Assembly (NCBI GenBank): GCA_028292265.1
Contig: JAQGMR010000069.1
Coordinates: 62,001-126,000, forward strand
DNA from: Herminiimonas sp.
Lineage (GTDB): Bacteria > Pseudomonadota > Gammaproteobacteria > Burkholderiales > Burkholderiaceae_D
Direction of reading: 5' to 3'
DNA length: 64,000 bases
The notes under the pieces were generated by a model that was given only the letters and a program-made list of their open reading frames with translations, did not search any database and had not been told where the DNA came from. This document shows, in pieces, positions 25,772 to 35,326 of this stretch (the stretch's first letter is position 1; each line of letters begins with the position of its first letter). The translations under genes and the position numbers were made by a program.

Positions 25772-27157
25772 ATGACCGCCATCATCTCGAACCTAAGCCA
25801 CCCGCTCCGCATTCCGCTCGCCGCGGAAATCCATTCGCGCCCCTTCCTCAAGCTGGAAGCACCGGAGGTTGTGTCGCACCTTGCGGTTTATGGCCGCAAC
25901 GAAGTCGACAACGGGGCATTGGACACCGCCGCGCAGAACCTGCTGCTGTCCTCGCTGTGCGCCCATTTCGGCGTCGCGCCACCGGCTGCCACCGCCAAAT
26001 ACTTCGTCCATGACTTTGGCAGCTTCCGGCTGAAGTGGGAGTGCCACACCGAGTTCGCCACCTACACCTTTGCCAGGCGCGGCGATGCACAGGCTACCGA
26101 AGCCGAAGCGTTTGCTGCCGCGCCGCTGTTTCAAGTTCCGCAGCAGTGGCTGGCGAGCCTGGAAGGGAAATTGATGGTCGCTGCGCACGTGGTGCTGAGC
26201 AAGACGGCAGGCCCGGCGGACCAGTTTTCCCAAGGGCTCAAGCACGTCTTCGAAGGCAGCACCATCGCTGGTAGCGAGGTACTGGAGGGCGGCGAACTGT
26301 GGACCGACTTCCTGATCCAGTCCGATGGCTTCAGCCGCTTCATCATTCGCGACGTCGGCTTGCGCGAGCAGCAGGCCGGGCGCCTGGTGCAACGCGTGCT
26401 GGAAATAGAGACCTATCGGATGATGGCCTTGCTCGGCCTGCCGCATGCGCAAAACGCAGCGCCCGCTCTCAATGCCATTGAGTCCGAACTCGCAACTCTG
26501 ACCTCCGCCATGGTGGAATCGGGCGAAGCACCGCGCGCTAAACGCGGGGCGAGTGGCGTGGAAGAAGAGCAGGACCTGCTCGACAAGATCATCCGACTGG
26601 CAGCCAGGATCGAACGGCTTTCGCTGGACAACAGCTATCGCTTCTCAGCCTCCAGAGCGTACTTCAGGCTCGTGCATGCGCGCATTGAAGAGTTGCGCGA
26701 GCGGCGTATCGAAGGCGTTCCAACCGTCGAAGAATTCATGGACCGTCGATTGACCCCTGCCATGAATACCTGCGACGCCATGGCAAACCGCCAGGAGGCG
26801 CTTGCTCAGCGTATCGCCAATACCAACGACCTGCTGCGCACGCGGGTCGGTATTGTGCAGGAGCGCCAGAACCGTCAGATACTGGAGTCGATGAATCTGC
26901 GGGCCGCCCAGCAACTGCGCCTGCAGCAGGCGGTGGAAGGCTTGTCCGTGGTTGCCATTTCCTATTACGTCATTGGCCTGCTGAGTTATGCAGCGAAGGC
27001 GGCCAAGGAGATGGGCCTGATCGTCAATCCCGAAATCAGCACCGGCGTGCTGGTTCCCTTCGTTGCCGCCGGCGTGTGGCTGGCTTTGCGCAGGATGCGA
27101 AAGCGCCTGCACGCGCCTGGCCGTCACGACTCTAAAGAGGCGCGGTCCACGGGTTAA
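25772..27157 (+). CDS. DUF3422 membrane protein
   Basis: A 461-residue DUF3422-family protein. It begins with HPLRIPLAAEIHSRPF, the conserved start of the family, has a mostly helical middle part with a likely coiled coil, and ends with two membrane segments (about residues 392-413 and 425-445). The ATG at 25772 lies 8 bp after the soxB stop; the open frame extends back into soxB but the family begins here. The function of DUF3422 is unknown. Co-transcription with soxB and its position before the TsdA-like cytochrome suggest a link to sulfur oxidation. Confidence 0.85.
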   Translation: MTAIISNLSHPLRIPLAAEIHSRPFLKLEAPEVVSHLAVYGRNEVDNGALDTAAQNLLLSSLCAHFGVAPPAATAKYFVHDFGSFRLKWECHTEFATYTFARRGDAQATEAEAFAAAPLFQVPQQWLASLEGKLMVAAHVVLSKTAGPADQFSQGLKHVFEGSTIAGSEVLEGGELWTDFLIQSDGFSRFIIRDVGLREQQAGRLVQRVLEIETYRMMALLGLPHAQNAAPALNAIESELATLTSAMVESGEAPRAKRGASGVEEEQDLLDKIIRLAARIERLSLDNSYRFSASRAYFRLVHARIEELRERRIEGVPTVEEFMDRRLTPAMNTCDAMANRQEALAQRIANTNDLLRTRVGIVQERQNRQILESMNLRAAQQLRLQQAVEGLSVVAISYYVIGLLSYAAKAAKEMGLIVNPEISTGVLVPFVAAGVWLALRRMRKRLHAPGRHDSKEARSTG

Positions 27158-27336
27158 ACGCAGATACGGCATTCGCTGTTCCCGCCATCGACTGCGCAGA
27201 CCTTTGGATCACGACCTCGTCGCATGAGCCAGCTGCGCCGCGCCCCTCAAGGAACCGTCCGTTAGTCAAGCGAGTCCAATTGGCAACTCGACGGCGTGCA
27301 GTTCGAGGAGGGCAACGCATCGACCGGAGAAAATAA

Positions 27337-28254
27337 ATGACGCCATGGCCGCGCATCTTCTTTAGCGGCATCCTGTTTGCCGCGAGCGCGGCCGGTACAC
27401 CTTGGTCAAACGCCGCGTCGCAAGACCTGAAAAAGGATCGCTCGGCCAAGGCCAAAGACAAGTTGCCCGTATTCCAACCGCCAACGGTCGAAAGCATGCC
27501 GGACGATGCATTCGGAAGGGTGGTCAAGAGCGGGGAGCAGATCTTCACCAACACCAGGGAAAACGCTCGCAAATACGTTGGCAGTGCACTTTCATGCGCG
27601 AACTGCCATCTCGACGCCGGGCGCAAGGCCGACGCTGGCCCGCTCTGGGCGGCATATGTGTCCTATCCCGCAGTCCTCGGCAAGGACGGACATGTGAGCA
27701 CGTTCGCCGAGCGGCTTCAGGATTGCTTTCGCTTCAGCATGAATGGCAAGGCGCCGCCTCTTGGCGACCCGGTATTGGTATCGCTGGAAACGTATGCATT
27801 TTGGCTGGCACAGGGCGCACCGGTCGGAGAAAATCTTTCGGGCCGCGGATTTACGAAAGTGAAGACACCGGCAAAGGCGCCCGACTATGTTCGCGGTGGC
27901 AAGGTCTACGCGCAGCAGTGTGTGCAGTGCCATGGCGCCGATGGCGGCGGACAAACCCGTGCCGGCAAGACGGTATTCCCGCCATTGTGGGGACCGAGGT
28001 CTTTCAATTGGGGCGCAGGCATGCACGAGATACAGAACGCCGCCGGCTTCATCAAGGCCAACATGCCGCCGGGACCCGGCGGCACGCTCACGGATCAACA
28101 AGCATGGGACGTGGCGATGTTCATGAATAGTCACGAACGCCCGCAAGACCCGCGCTTTACTGGCTCGGTCGCGGCGACCCGCAAGAAGTACCACGACACG
28201 CCAAATTCGATGTACGGCAGGGTGGTCAACAGTCACATGCTTGGAAGCCGTTAG
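27337..28254 (+). CDS. tsdA: TsdA-type dihaem thiosulfate dehydrogenase
   Basis: A 305-residue periplasmic dihaem cytochrome c with signal peptide (cleavage near residue 27). Haem sites are CANCH (C87) and CVQCH (C195). The landmarks LSCANCHLDAGRKA, RLQDCFRFSMNG and FPPLWGPRSFNWGAGMH are those of TsdA. C130 in the second motif matches the unusual Cys axial haem ligand of TsdA. The enzyme joins two thiosulfates to tetrathionate, or runs in reverse. It shares the strand with soxB and the DUF3422 gene, 179 bp downstream. Assignment is strong; reaction direction is open. Confidence 0.87.
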   Translation: MTPWPRIFFSGILFAASAAGTPWSNAASQDLKKDRSAKAKDKLPVFQPPTVESMPDDAFGRVVKSGEQIFTNTRENARKYVGSALSCANCHLDAGRKADAGPLWAAYVSYPAVLGKDGHVSTFAERLQDCFRFSMNGKAPPLGDPVLVSLETYAFWLAQGAPVGENLSGRGFTKVKTPAKAPDYVRGGKVYAQQCVQCHGADGGGQTRAGKTVFPPLWGPRSFNWGAGMHEIQNAAGFIKANMPPGPGGTLTDQQAWDVAMFMNSHERPQDPRFTGSVAATRKKYHDTPNSMYGRVVNSHMLGSR

Positions 28255-28372
28255 CGGGGGCGCAGGACCCTGAGACGACGGGCCATAAGGCAGTACCGCC
28301 AGTTGTGGAGATTGGGTTCGCGTCGCACTTACCGATGCCAGCGGACCTGTCGCCCCGAAAAGCCGGCGATTC

Positions 28373-29275
28373 CTATTTTTTTTCAGGTCTGTACCGGAGC
28401 GTGTCGACCACTAAGGAAAAGGCCGGTGAAGATTGGCGCCGGCTCGGATAGTACAGGTGGTAACCGGGAAAGGTCGGGCACCACTCCTTTAGTACCTGCA
28501 CCAGGCGCCCTTCGCTGACGTGATGCTGCACAAGGTCCTCTGGAACATAGGCAAGCCCATATCCCTCCAGTGCATATTCCAGCATCTGCGGCGTTGTGTT
28601 GAAGATGGCCTGGCCTTGCACATGCACCTGCAGCGCCTTGTCCCCTTTCACGAACTCCCACGCAAATAGTCCTCCATGGGTTGGCAGGCGCAAGTTTGCG
28701 CAGTTGTGGGTGGTGAGGTCCTGCGGTGTACGGGGTTTGGGCCGCGATGTGAAATAGGACGGAGCGCCGACCACCGCCATACGAAGATCCGGCGCGATCC
28801 GCACGGCGATCATGTCCTTCGCAACCTGGTCTCCCAGGCGCACGCCAGCATCGTAGCGCTCGGCAACGATGTCGATCAGGCCGTAGCTGATGGTGATCTC
28901 GATTCTCAGCTCAGGGTTCGCTGGCAGCAGCTTCGAAAGCCGGGGCCACAGGACCGTGCTGGCGGCATGGTCATGGGCGCTGATCCGGAACGTACCGGCC
29001 GGTTTTTCCTTTAGATTTTGCAAGCCTGCCAATGCAGCTTCAATGCCTTCGTAATACGGGCTGATATCCGCTAGCAGGCGCACTCCCGCCTCAGTGGCCG
29101 ACACGCCGCGCGTTGTCCTCGTCAGAAGCCTGATCCCAAGTTTTTCCTCGAGACCGCGAATGGTATGGCTGAGCGCCGACTGTGACACGCCAAGTTGCGC
29201 AGCCGCGCGAGTGAAGCTGCGCTCACGCGCGACCAGAATAAAGGTAGCGAGGTTGTTCAGGTCGATGCGTGCCAT
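28373..29275 (-). CDS. LysR-family transcriptional regulator
   Basis: A 300-residue LysR regulator: N-terminal winged helix (residues 5-62, with FTRAAAQLGVSQSALSHTI) and a LysR substrate-binding domain (about 90-295). The ATG at 29275 has AGGA upstream; the longer frame starts inside the intergenic region. It faces the cupin gene at 29435, so it probably controls the cupin-MFS genes and perhaps the molybdenum hydroxylase. Genes of this type (LysR beside cupin and MFS) are common in environmental Burkholderiales, but the effector is unknown. Confidence 0.87.
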   Translation of the reverse strand: MARIDLNNLATFILVARERSFTRAAAQLGVSQSALSHTIRGLEEKLGIRLLTRTTRGVSATEAGVRLLADISPYYEGIEAALAGLQNLKEKPAGTFRISAHDHAASTVLWPRLSKLLPANPELRIEITISYGLIDIVAERYDAGVRLGDQVAKDMIAVRIAPDLRMAVVGAPSYFTSRPKPRTPQDLTTHNCANLRLPTHGGLFAWEFVKGDKALQVHVQGQAIFNTTPQMLEYALEGYGLAYVPEDLVQHHVSEGRLVQVLKEWCPTFPGYHLYYPSRRQSSPAFSLVVDTLRYRPEKK

Positions 29276-29434
29276 TGATGAATCCTGTTCATGTCGGTAT
29301 TCAAATACTAGCTCTTCTCTCATGACGGCGGGTTGGCTATATTGAACGCGCTGTCGGGAGTTCAGCATCGCGCTATTGGCATGAAGAAGTTATTACCCAT
29401 ACAGACCACACCAAGCAATCTTCACGGAGGAATC

Positions 29435-29947
29435 ATGAAACTGGCTTATATAGCCTGGCTGCCGGCGTTGCTCGCTTCGGCGATATGTCGGGCCGACGAG
29501 CCTGCATCGCCGAATGCGGGCGCACTGGGGCTGCAGCATGCGGGCCACTCGCAGGTCGTCATCCGCTCTGGCAGCCAGCCATCGATTCAGGGCAACACCG
29601 ACACCTTCACCGGCACTGTACGCGTCGACCCGTTGTTCCCTGCTGGCGCCCCTGCATCGTTTTCCGGCGGAGCAGTGCACTTTACAGAAGGCGCGCGATC
29701 CGCCTGGCATACCCATCCCGCGGGTCAGTACCTGATCGTTACGAACGGGGTCGGGTGGACGCAGCAATGGGGTGGACCGGTAGTCGAGATCCGTTCCGGC
29801 GATGTTGTGTGGTGTCCGCCAGGAGTAAAGCACTGGCACGGCGCCACGCCAACCACGGCGATGTCCCACATCGCCTTGACCGGAACACTGAACGGCAAAA
29901 ACGTCGATTGGATGGAGAAGGTCAGCGAAGAGCAGTACCGCAAATGA
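29435..29947 (+). CDS. secreted cupin-domain protein
   Basis: A 170-residue single-domain cupin with a Sec signal peptide (cleavage near residue 20). Metal-ligand motifs are WHTHPAGQYLIV (motif 1) and GDVVWCPPGVKHWHGA (motif 2). The layout resembles bacterial (R)-mandelonitrile-lyase-like cupins and other small metal-dependent cupins of the periplasm. CGGAGG lies before the ATG. It is the first gene downstream of the divergent LysR regulator. Its reaction cannot be assigned. Confidence 0.8.
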   Translation: MKLAYIAWLPALLASAICRADEPASPNAGALGLQHAGHSQVVIRSGSQPSIQGNTDTFTGTVRVDPLFPAGAPASFSGGAVHFTEGARSAWHTHPAGQYLIVTNGVGWTQQWGGPVVEIRSGDVVWCPPGVKHWHGATPTTAMSHIALTGTLNGKNVDWMEKVSEEQYRK

Positions 29948-30047
29948 CACAAGCGGATTCAGGTACGAAGTAAAGCTCAAAACTTTTTGTCTATCGCAGG
30001 TCGCCGTCACGAACGAAGGCAGAGAGTCAACTACACAAGAGAAATCC

Positions 30048-31234
30048 ATGACAAGTACGACAATGCCTCGCACCACTTCACCGCGGCAGACGTGGAGCGC
30101 CGTGGGATCGATGTCCATGTGCGTGGCGATGCTGATCGCCTCCGAATTCATGCCTGTGAGCTTGTTGACGCCGATTGCGACCGACCTTGGGGCAACTCCG
30201 GGCATGGCAGGACAGGCGATCTCCATTTCTGGTCTGTTCGCCGTGTTGGCGAGCTTGCTTATCCCAGGCGTCGCAAGCCGCTTTGACCGCCGGAATGTCT
30301 TGATGGCGCTGACGGGCGTGATGCTGGCTTCACTGCTCCTCATAGCCTCGGCGCCAAACTTTGGCGTGCTGATGGCGTCCCGCGCATTATTGGGGATCAC
30401 CGTCGGCGGCTTCTGGGCTCTCGCCACGGCAACCATCATGCGTATGGTTCCGAGAGAGTCTGTCCCGAAGGCCCTCGCGGTAATGTACATGGGCAATGCG
30501 GTGGCGACCGCGCTTGCCGCGCCGATCGGTAGCTACCTCGGCGCCATCATCGGCTGGCGTGGCACCTTCTGGGCGCTGGCACCGATTGTGGCCGTTAATC
30601 TGGCCTGGCAATGGGCCAGCCTGCCGACCATGCCCCCAGGGGCGGCCAAACGCGCCGGAAGAATATTCGGCCTGCTGAAACGGCGCAATGTGGCCTTTGC
30701 CATGCTCGGCGTCATGCTCACTTTTGCGGGCGCATTCGCGACGTTCACTTACCTCAGGCCGTTTCTTGAAACCATGACGGGCGTGACCGTTCCGCAGTTA
30801 TCGCTCCTGTTGTTGGGGTTGGGTGTTGCCGGATTCGCCGGCACCGCGATTGCCAGTACGCTGCTTCGGCGCCATCTTTTCCCATGCTCAGGTGGCTGCC
30901 GTTGGGGCTGGCCGCAGTGACGCTGGCGATGCTGGGCGTTAGCCACCTGCTATGGGGCGTTGGGCTCGCAATGATCGTGTGGGGCGGCCTTAACTCTGCG
31001 ATTCCGGTCGCCTGGTCAACCTGGCTTAGCCGAGAGATAAGCGACGAGCCAGAGAGCGGTGGCGGGCTGATGGTGGCAGCGATTCAACTCTCGATCATGC
31101 TGGGAGGCGCATTCGGCGGATTGCTGCTGGACCACATATCGATTGCAGCGACACTGATTGGCGGCGCGATTCTTCTGGTTTTGGGGTCACTGATGGTCGG
31201 GAACGGCGATCGTATCAAGCGGCTAGCTTCATGA
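30048..31234 (+). pseudogene. NepI-like MFS exporter, frameshifted
   Basis: Two overlapping frames together give a 12-helix MFS protein of about 395 residues, the size of the purine nucleoside exporter NepI, which it resembles at its start (SEFMPVSLLTPIATDLG). The first frame (30048-30920) carries nine or so helices and then turns to nonsense. The second frame (best from about 30884) continues with PLGLAAVTLAML and the last helices. One extra C in the run TTTTCCC near 30880 would rejoin them. So the gene carries a single-base deletion, or there is a sequencing error at that homopolymer. The protein as read would lack its last helices and be inactive. Confidence 0.8.
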
Positions 31235-31463
31235 CTGCCAATGTAATGCGCTTCGAGTGAACTGGCCTCACGCCCACGATTCAAAAGCAATATGCGAGAC
31301 GTTCTCGCCACGATGAAACCATCAGAAGCCGACAAGGACAAAATATAAAAAACTTACAGCCGCGCGAGCTTGGACAGCATGGTCCGGCGTTGCGTCGGAG
31401 TAGGGCGGGCCAAGGGAATTCCGTGAGGAATGAAGCACGTGAACCACTCAAGCAGGAGCGCCT

Positions 31464-31928
31464 ATGCAGACTCTGAATGTTAACGGAAAACAGATCGAGG
31501 CCGATGTCCCGGATGACATGCCCTTGCTCTGGGTATTGCGCGATGTCATTGGGCTGACCGGCACCAAGTTTGGCTGCGGCATTTCGATGTGCGGCGCCTG
31601 CACCGTGCATGTGGACGGCAAGGCGGTCCGTTCTTGCGTAACACCCGTTTCCTCGGTCAGCGGCAAATCCGTCACTACGATCGAAGCCGTCGAACACGAC
31701 CCAGTAGGGCGCAGAGTCCAGCAGGCTTGGCGGCATATCGATGTAGTGCAGTGTGGCTACTGTCAATCCGGGCAGATCATGTCCGCGACCGCCTTGCTCA
31801 AGGAAACGCCGCAGCCGAGCGACCAGCAGATCGATGCTGCAATGTCGGGAAACATTTGCCGCTGCGGCACCTATGCACGTATCCGGGCCGCCATAACGCT
31901 TGTGGCAAACAGCAAGGAGGCGTCATGA
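31464..31928 (+). CDS. iorA: [2Fe-2S] subunit of an isoquinoline 1-oxidoreductase-type molybdenum hydroxylase
   Basis: A 154-residue protein with two [2Fe-2S] clusters: the plant-type site [17 protein letters not shown] (about residues 38-54) and the helical site [10 protein letters not shown] plus NICRCGTY (about 93-136). This is the xanthine-oxidase-family small subunit, in the two-subunit IorA/IorB form that lacks an FAD subunit. It passes electrons from the molybdenum site to an acceptor such as a cytochrome. CAGGAG lies before the ATG. It overlaps the large-subunit gene by 4 bases. Its partner is broken by a stop codon, so it may be without function. Confidence 0.87.
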   Translation: MQTLNVNGKQIEADVPDDMPLLWVLRDVIGLTGTKFGCGISMCGACTVHVDGKAVRSCVTPVSSVSGKSVTTIEAVEHDPVGRRVQQAWRHIDVVQCGYCQSGQIMSATALLKETPQPSDQQIDAAMSGNICRCGTYARIRAAITLVANSKEAS

Positions 31929-34180
31929 GTGCCGATCTGCAGTCAGGCAACGCTGCTCCCTATGACCCGGAGCAGGCTTCACGGCGGGAATTCCTGCGGG
32001 CCGGCGTAGCGCTGGGAGCCGGTCTCGTGATTGGCGTGCATCTTCCCTCGCGCGCCGAGCAGCGCAGCCGCAACGAAAGGCCGCCGGAAGCGTCGGTCGG
32101 GCAATCGTCGACCATCACATCGAATCGCGAACCGGGCCTTGACCATAATGCATTCATCCGGATTGACCGGGCCGGCGTCGTTACCCTCATCGTCCACAAG
32201 GTGGAGATGGGTCAAGGCACCTTCACATCTATGCCCATGTTGATTGCCGAGGAACTGGAAGTCGACCCCTCGAAGGTCAAGCTGGTGCAGGCCCCGGCAA
32301 ACAATAATCTCTATGCGGACCCGCTCCTGGGTGGCCAGGTAACCGGTGGCTCAACTTCGGTTCGCGGTTCCTGGTTGCCCTTGCGTAAAGCAGGTGCCAA
32401 AGCGCGCGTCTTGCTGGTTTCAGCCGCCGCAAAACAATGAAACGTCGATGCCTCAACCTGCGTTGCCGAGAACGGTTCCGTGCATCACCAGCCCTCCGGA
32501 CGCACGCTTGGATATGGCGATCTCGTGGACAGCGCTTCACAAATGCCAATGCCGGACGACGTGCCGTTGAAGCCGGCCACGCAGTTCAAGTTGATTGGCA
32601 AGCCGCTCAAAAGGCTCGACTCCGCGGCCAAGGTGAATGGCTCAGCGCAGTTCGGCATCGATGTCCGTCTTCCCGACATGCTGGTGGCGACTGTAGCGGC
32701 AAGCCCGGTTGTCGGCGGACGACTTAAATCGTTCGATGCGAGCAAGGCAATGGCCGTCAAGGGTGTTCGGCAGGTCTTGCGGATTGAGAATGCCATGGCC
32801 GTTGTCGGCGACCATTTCTGGGCCGCGCGGCAAGGGTTGTTAGCCTTGTCGCCGGTCTGGGAAGAGGGGAAGAACAGTAATGTCACAACGAAGACCATCG
32901 TATCCGATATGGCGGCGGTCTCGTCACAGAAGCCTGGCGCCGTCGCGCGCAATGACGGCGACGCGCTGCGCAAGATCCGAAGCGCCAGCCGCAAGCTGGA
33001 CGTGACCTACGAAGTGCCGTTCCTGGCCCATGCCACGATGGAGCCGATGAACTGCACGGTAAACCTTCAGAGCGACCGCTGTGATCTTTGGGTCGGGACC
33101 CAAGTCCCGACCGCCGCTCAAGGCGTTGCGGCGAAGCTGAGCGGCCTGCCGCTGGAAAAGGTCGAGGTCCATAATTTTTATATTGGCGGCGGCTTCGGTC
33201 GCCGTCTGGAAGCGGACAACGTCGCGCAAGCGGTCCAGTTTGCGAAGCAGTTGAAAGGCCGTCCAATCAAGTTCATCTGGACGCGCGAAGAGGATATCCA
33301 GCATGACATGTACCGTCCGTACTACTACGACAGGATAGCCGCCGCGCTCGATGAACAGGGGAGGCCGATCGCCTGGTCGCATAAGGTCACCGGCTCTTCC
33401 ATCATGGCTCGCTTCGCGCCTTCGGCGGTAAAGAACGGCATCGACTCGGATGCGGTTGAGGGAGCAAAGGACATCCCCTACGATGTCCCGAACGTGCATG
33501 TCGCATACCTGCGCCATGAACCACCCATCCCGACTGCGTTCTGGCGTGGCGTCGGGCCGACGCACAACATCTTCGTCGTTGAAAGCTTCATCGACGAATT
33601 GGCCGCAATCGCCAAGGCGGATCCGGTGCAGTACCGCAGCGGGCTATTGGGAAAATCGCCTCGGCTGAAAGCAGTGTTGGCGATGGCGGCCGAGAAGGCA
33701 GGTTGGCAATTACCGATGCGGAAAATCGCCGAGCGCAGAATGGGCCGCGGCGTGTCGGCGCAGTTTGTCTTCGGCAGCTATATGGCGCAGGTTGCGGAAG
33801 TGTCGGTTGGGCGTGAAGGGGATGTGCGAGTGCACCGCGTTGTTTGCGCCGTCGATTGCGGTCAGGTGATTAACCCGGACACTGTCGTTGCGCAAATCGA
33901 GAGCGGCGTAAACTTCGGCATTACAGCTGCGCTCTGGAACGAGATTACGCTCGACAAGGGACGCGTACAGCAGAATAACTTCGGTGACTATCGCATGATG
34001 CGCATTAACGAGGCACCGCGCATTGAGGTTCACATTTTGAAGAGTGGGGACAGCCCTGGCGGAATCGGAGAACCGGGAACGTCTGCGGTTGCACCGGCGG
34101 TTGCCAATGCAATTTTTAGCGCAACGGGCAAGCGGATAAGGAAATTGCCTGTCGCGGATCAGCTTAAGACCATGACTTGA
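31925..34180 (+). pseudogene. iorB: molybdopterin subunit of IorB type, split by an in-frame stop
   Basis: A 751-codon frame with the IorB layout: a Tat-like leader (SRREFLRAGVALGAG), VEMGQGTFTSMPMLIAEEL, FGRRLEADN, WRGVGPTHN and the C-terminal GGIGEPGTSAVAPAVANAI with the conserved catalytic Glu. The only defect is TGA at 32438-32440, in a position where the family usually has Trp (KQ-stop-NVDASTC). The frame is the same on both sides, so one TGG-to-TGA change explains it. The rest of the frame is intact, which points to recent loss or a sequence error. If intact it would hydroxylate an N-heterocycle or aldehyde in the periplasm. Confidence 0.85.
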
Positions 34181-34352
34181 GCGAGGCCGACAAAAGCGTT
34201 CGAGACTAACATTGCTAGCGCTTCGCCAAACGGTTCGCGAGGCGCTTCTTCTGCAACGTCATCACCTCCACCGTGCGGACACGTTAAGATTCGACCATGC
34301 CATGCGGCGCGCGACGCCGCGGCGCCACGACAAGACAAAAAAAGGGTGAGAC

Positions 34353-35099
34353 ATGGGTGTGAACACGCTTAAGACAATTGCCGACGGCATGGAGCTTGCC
34401 AACCCCGCAATCAGCCGTGACAGTAATGAGGCGGCGATACTGGACGAGCTTTTGTCGCTCAAGGATGCGCACGTCCTGGAACTCGGTTGCGGCAAGGCGG
34501 ACAAGACACGAGCCTTGGCGGAGGGCGGCGCTGTCGCTTCCATCACGGCGCTGGAAGTGGACGAAATCCAGCATGCGAAAAACCTGAAGGCACCCGGCTT
34601 GAAGAACGTGCAATTCAAGCTCGGCGGGGCCGAGGCGATTCCCGCGCCGGATAACAGCTTCGACATCGTGCTCATGTTCAAGTCGCTGCATCATGTTCCG
34701 CTCGGGAAGCTGGATGCCGCGCTTGCGGAGATTCGACGTGTATTGAAAGCGGGCGGCGTGGCTTACCTTTCCGAGCCGATTTTTGCCGGACCTTACAACG
34801 ACATCCTGCGCTTGTTTCACGACGAAGAAGCGATTCGCAAAGCCGCCTTTGCCGCGATCCGGCGCGCGGTGGAGTCCGGCACTCTCGAGCTGGTCGGACA
34901 AACCTTCTTTAATGCGCCGGTCCGGTTTTCTGGCTTTGCGCAATTCGAGGAACAGGTGCTGAATGTCACGCATACCCAACACCGGTTATCCGCTGCGACT
35001 CATGAAGCAGTTCGCGCGGCCTTCGAGCGACATGCCACGCCCGACGGCGTGAAATTCTCGGCGCCGATGCGGGTCGATTTGCTGCGCAAGCCGCGCTAG
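34353..35099 (+). CDS. class I SAM-dependent methyltransferase
   Basis: A 248-residue methyltransferase with the Rossmann motifs VLELGCGKA (motif I, about residues 41-49), ALEVD (motif II), SFDIVLMFKSLHHV (motif post-II/III) and RVLKAGGVAYLSEP. There is no signal peptide or extra domain. It stands alone on the forward strand, about 170 bp after the broken iorB gene, and converges with the Bug gene. The substrate cannot be read from sequence. Confidence 0.82.
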   Translation: MGVNTLKTIADGMELANPAISRDSNEAAILDELLSLKDAHVLELGCGKADKTRALAEGGAVASITALEVDEIQHAKNLKAPGLKNVQFKLGGAEAIPAPDNSFDIVLMFKSLHHVPLGKLDAALAEIRRVLKAGGVAYLSEPIFAGPYNDILRLFHDEEAIRKAAFAAIRRAVESGTLELVGQTFFNAPVRFSGFAQFEEQVLNVTHTQHRLSAATHEAVRAAFERHATPDGVKFSAPMRVDLLRKPR

Positions 35100-35326
35100 C
35101 GCAAGCAGGCGATATGGTGAACTCGGGGATAGACGGAGCGGTGGCCAGAGGTGGTCGAGCCTGGGGGCCCGTACCCATTGCAACTGCGGCCGCCGCCTGC
35201 GGATCGTGAAGCGACGGCGGTTTCAGGCAAGTCTTTCGAATCAGCGTGCAAAGCCAGCGTAACTGGGTCAGTCCGGCTGTGGGAAGCCGACCGCCTCAGG
35301 ACCAAACCCCCAAGCCTAACCGATTG

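Noticed and set aside
31589-31924. Extended start of the IorB frame inside iorA
   Set aside because: The Tat-like leader begins a few codons after the ATG at 31925, which overlaps the iorA stop by 4 bases in the usual operon manner.
32438-32440. In-frame TGA read as selenocysteine in the IorB gene
   Set aside because: The family has Trp at this position, the site is not catalytic and no SECIS-like hairpin is seen; a nonsense change or error is simpler.
35135-35260. tRNA-Ser-like start (GGAGCGGTGGCC) and a later TTCGAATC
   Set aside because: The D-arm does not pair and no matching 3' acceptor strand is found at the right distance.
35100-35326. Possible cobalamin riboswitch because of several GC-rich stems (for example CGGCT...AGCCG)
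   Set aside because: The region lies between two convergent 3' gene ends, and the conserved B12-box order of motifs is missing.
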